Source: an uncultured Roseburia sp.
GTDB taxonomy: Bacteria > Bacillota > Clostridia > Lachnospirales > Lachnospiraceae
NCBI GenBank assembly: GCA_946055175.1
Contig: CAMGET010000093.1
Coordinates: 1-6,124 of the forward strand
Direction of reading: 5' to 3'
DNA length: 6,124 nucleotides
Position 1 is the stretch's first letter. Every line of letters starts with the position of its first letter. Made by a program: the position numbers and the translations under genes. Positions 6,104-6,124 of the stretch are shown here, one piece after another. The notes beneath the pieces are model-generated. The model had not been told where the DNA came from. It saw nothing but the letters and a program-made list of their open reading frames with translations, and ran no database searches.

Positions 6104-6124
6104 ATACATATTAAAAAAACATGA

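Noticed and set aside
5762..6109. Minus-strand open frames across the MATE 3' end and T-box region
   Set aside because: They run antisense to a conserved gene and a structured leader, have cysteine- and serine-rich random-looking translations, and lack binding sites.
1..6124. CRISPR arrays, insertion sequences, attachment sites, tRNA or rRNA genes
   Set aside because: No regularly spaced repeats, transposase or integrase frames, terminal inverted repeats or tRNA-like cloverleafs were seen on either strand.

Overview
The window looks like chromosomal DNA of an A+T-rich Gram-positive anaerobe, most likely a Clostridia/Lachnospiraceae-type gut Firmicute. Several things point that way: strong AGGAGG-like ribosome binding sites, sigma-A promoters with extended -10 elements, factor-independent terminators with long T runs, a T-box leader, and a small protein that resembles the clostridial DUF6465 family. 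This assignment is inference; no rRNA or other phylogenetic marker is present.

Layout. Positions 1-193 hold the 3' end of an upstream reading frame and an ATGA-overlapping 27-residue membrane peptide. A promoter at about 219-246 probably drives a short operon: a DUF6465-like protein (296-550) and a Soj/ParA-type ATPase (599-1354) with no ParB partner in view. On the minus strand, 1474-2169 is the relic of a multi-pass membrane protein gene. It has lost its 5' end and carries an in-frame amber codon, but it keeps its own terminator hairpin (1417-1464). The relic stops at the first codon of an amino acid permease gene (2170-3324), which is followed after 7 bases by an intact calcineurin-like metallophosphoesterase gene (3332-4357).

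A near-consensus promoter (4374-4402) follows the phosphoesterase stop. It is trailed within about 50 bases by a perfect terminator hairpin (4456-4488), and only then comes a MATE-family efflux gene (4541-5863). This arrangement suggests an attenuated leader or a short stand-alone RNA. The window closes with a T-box leader (about 5900-6103). Its antiterminator/terminator switch is clear, but its upstream domain does not show the usual Stem I motifs. The regulated gene, expected to be an aminoacyl-tRNA synthetase or an amino-acid biosynthesis or transport gene, lies past the right edge.

The genes do not form one pathway. They read as ordinary neighbouring transcription units: ParA plus a small protein, permease plus phosphoesterase, a drug/metabolite exporter, and the start of a tRNA-responsive operon. 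I see no strong evidence for a wholly new system. The most useful leads are the promoter-terminator leader of the MATE gene, the atypical T-box, the tiny membrane peptide and the decayed gene abutting the permease.
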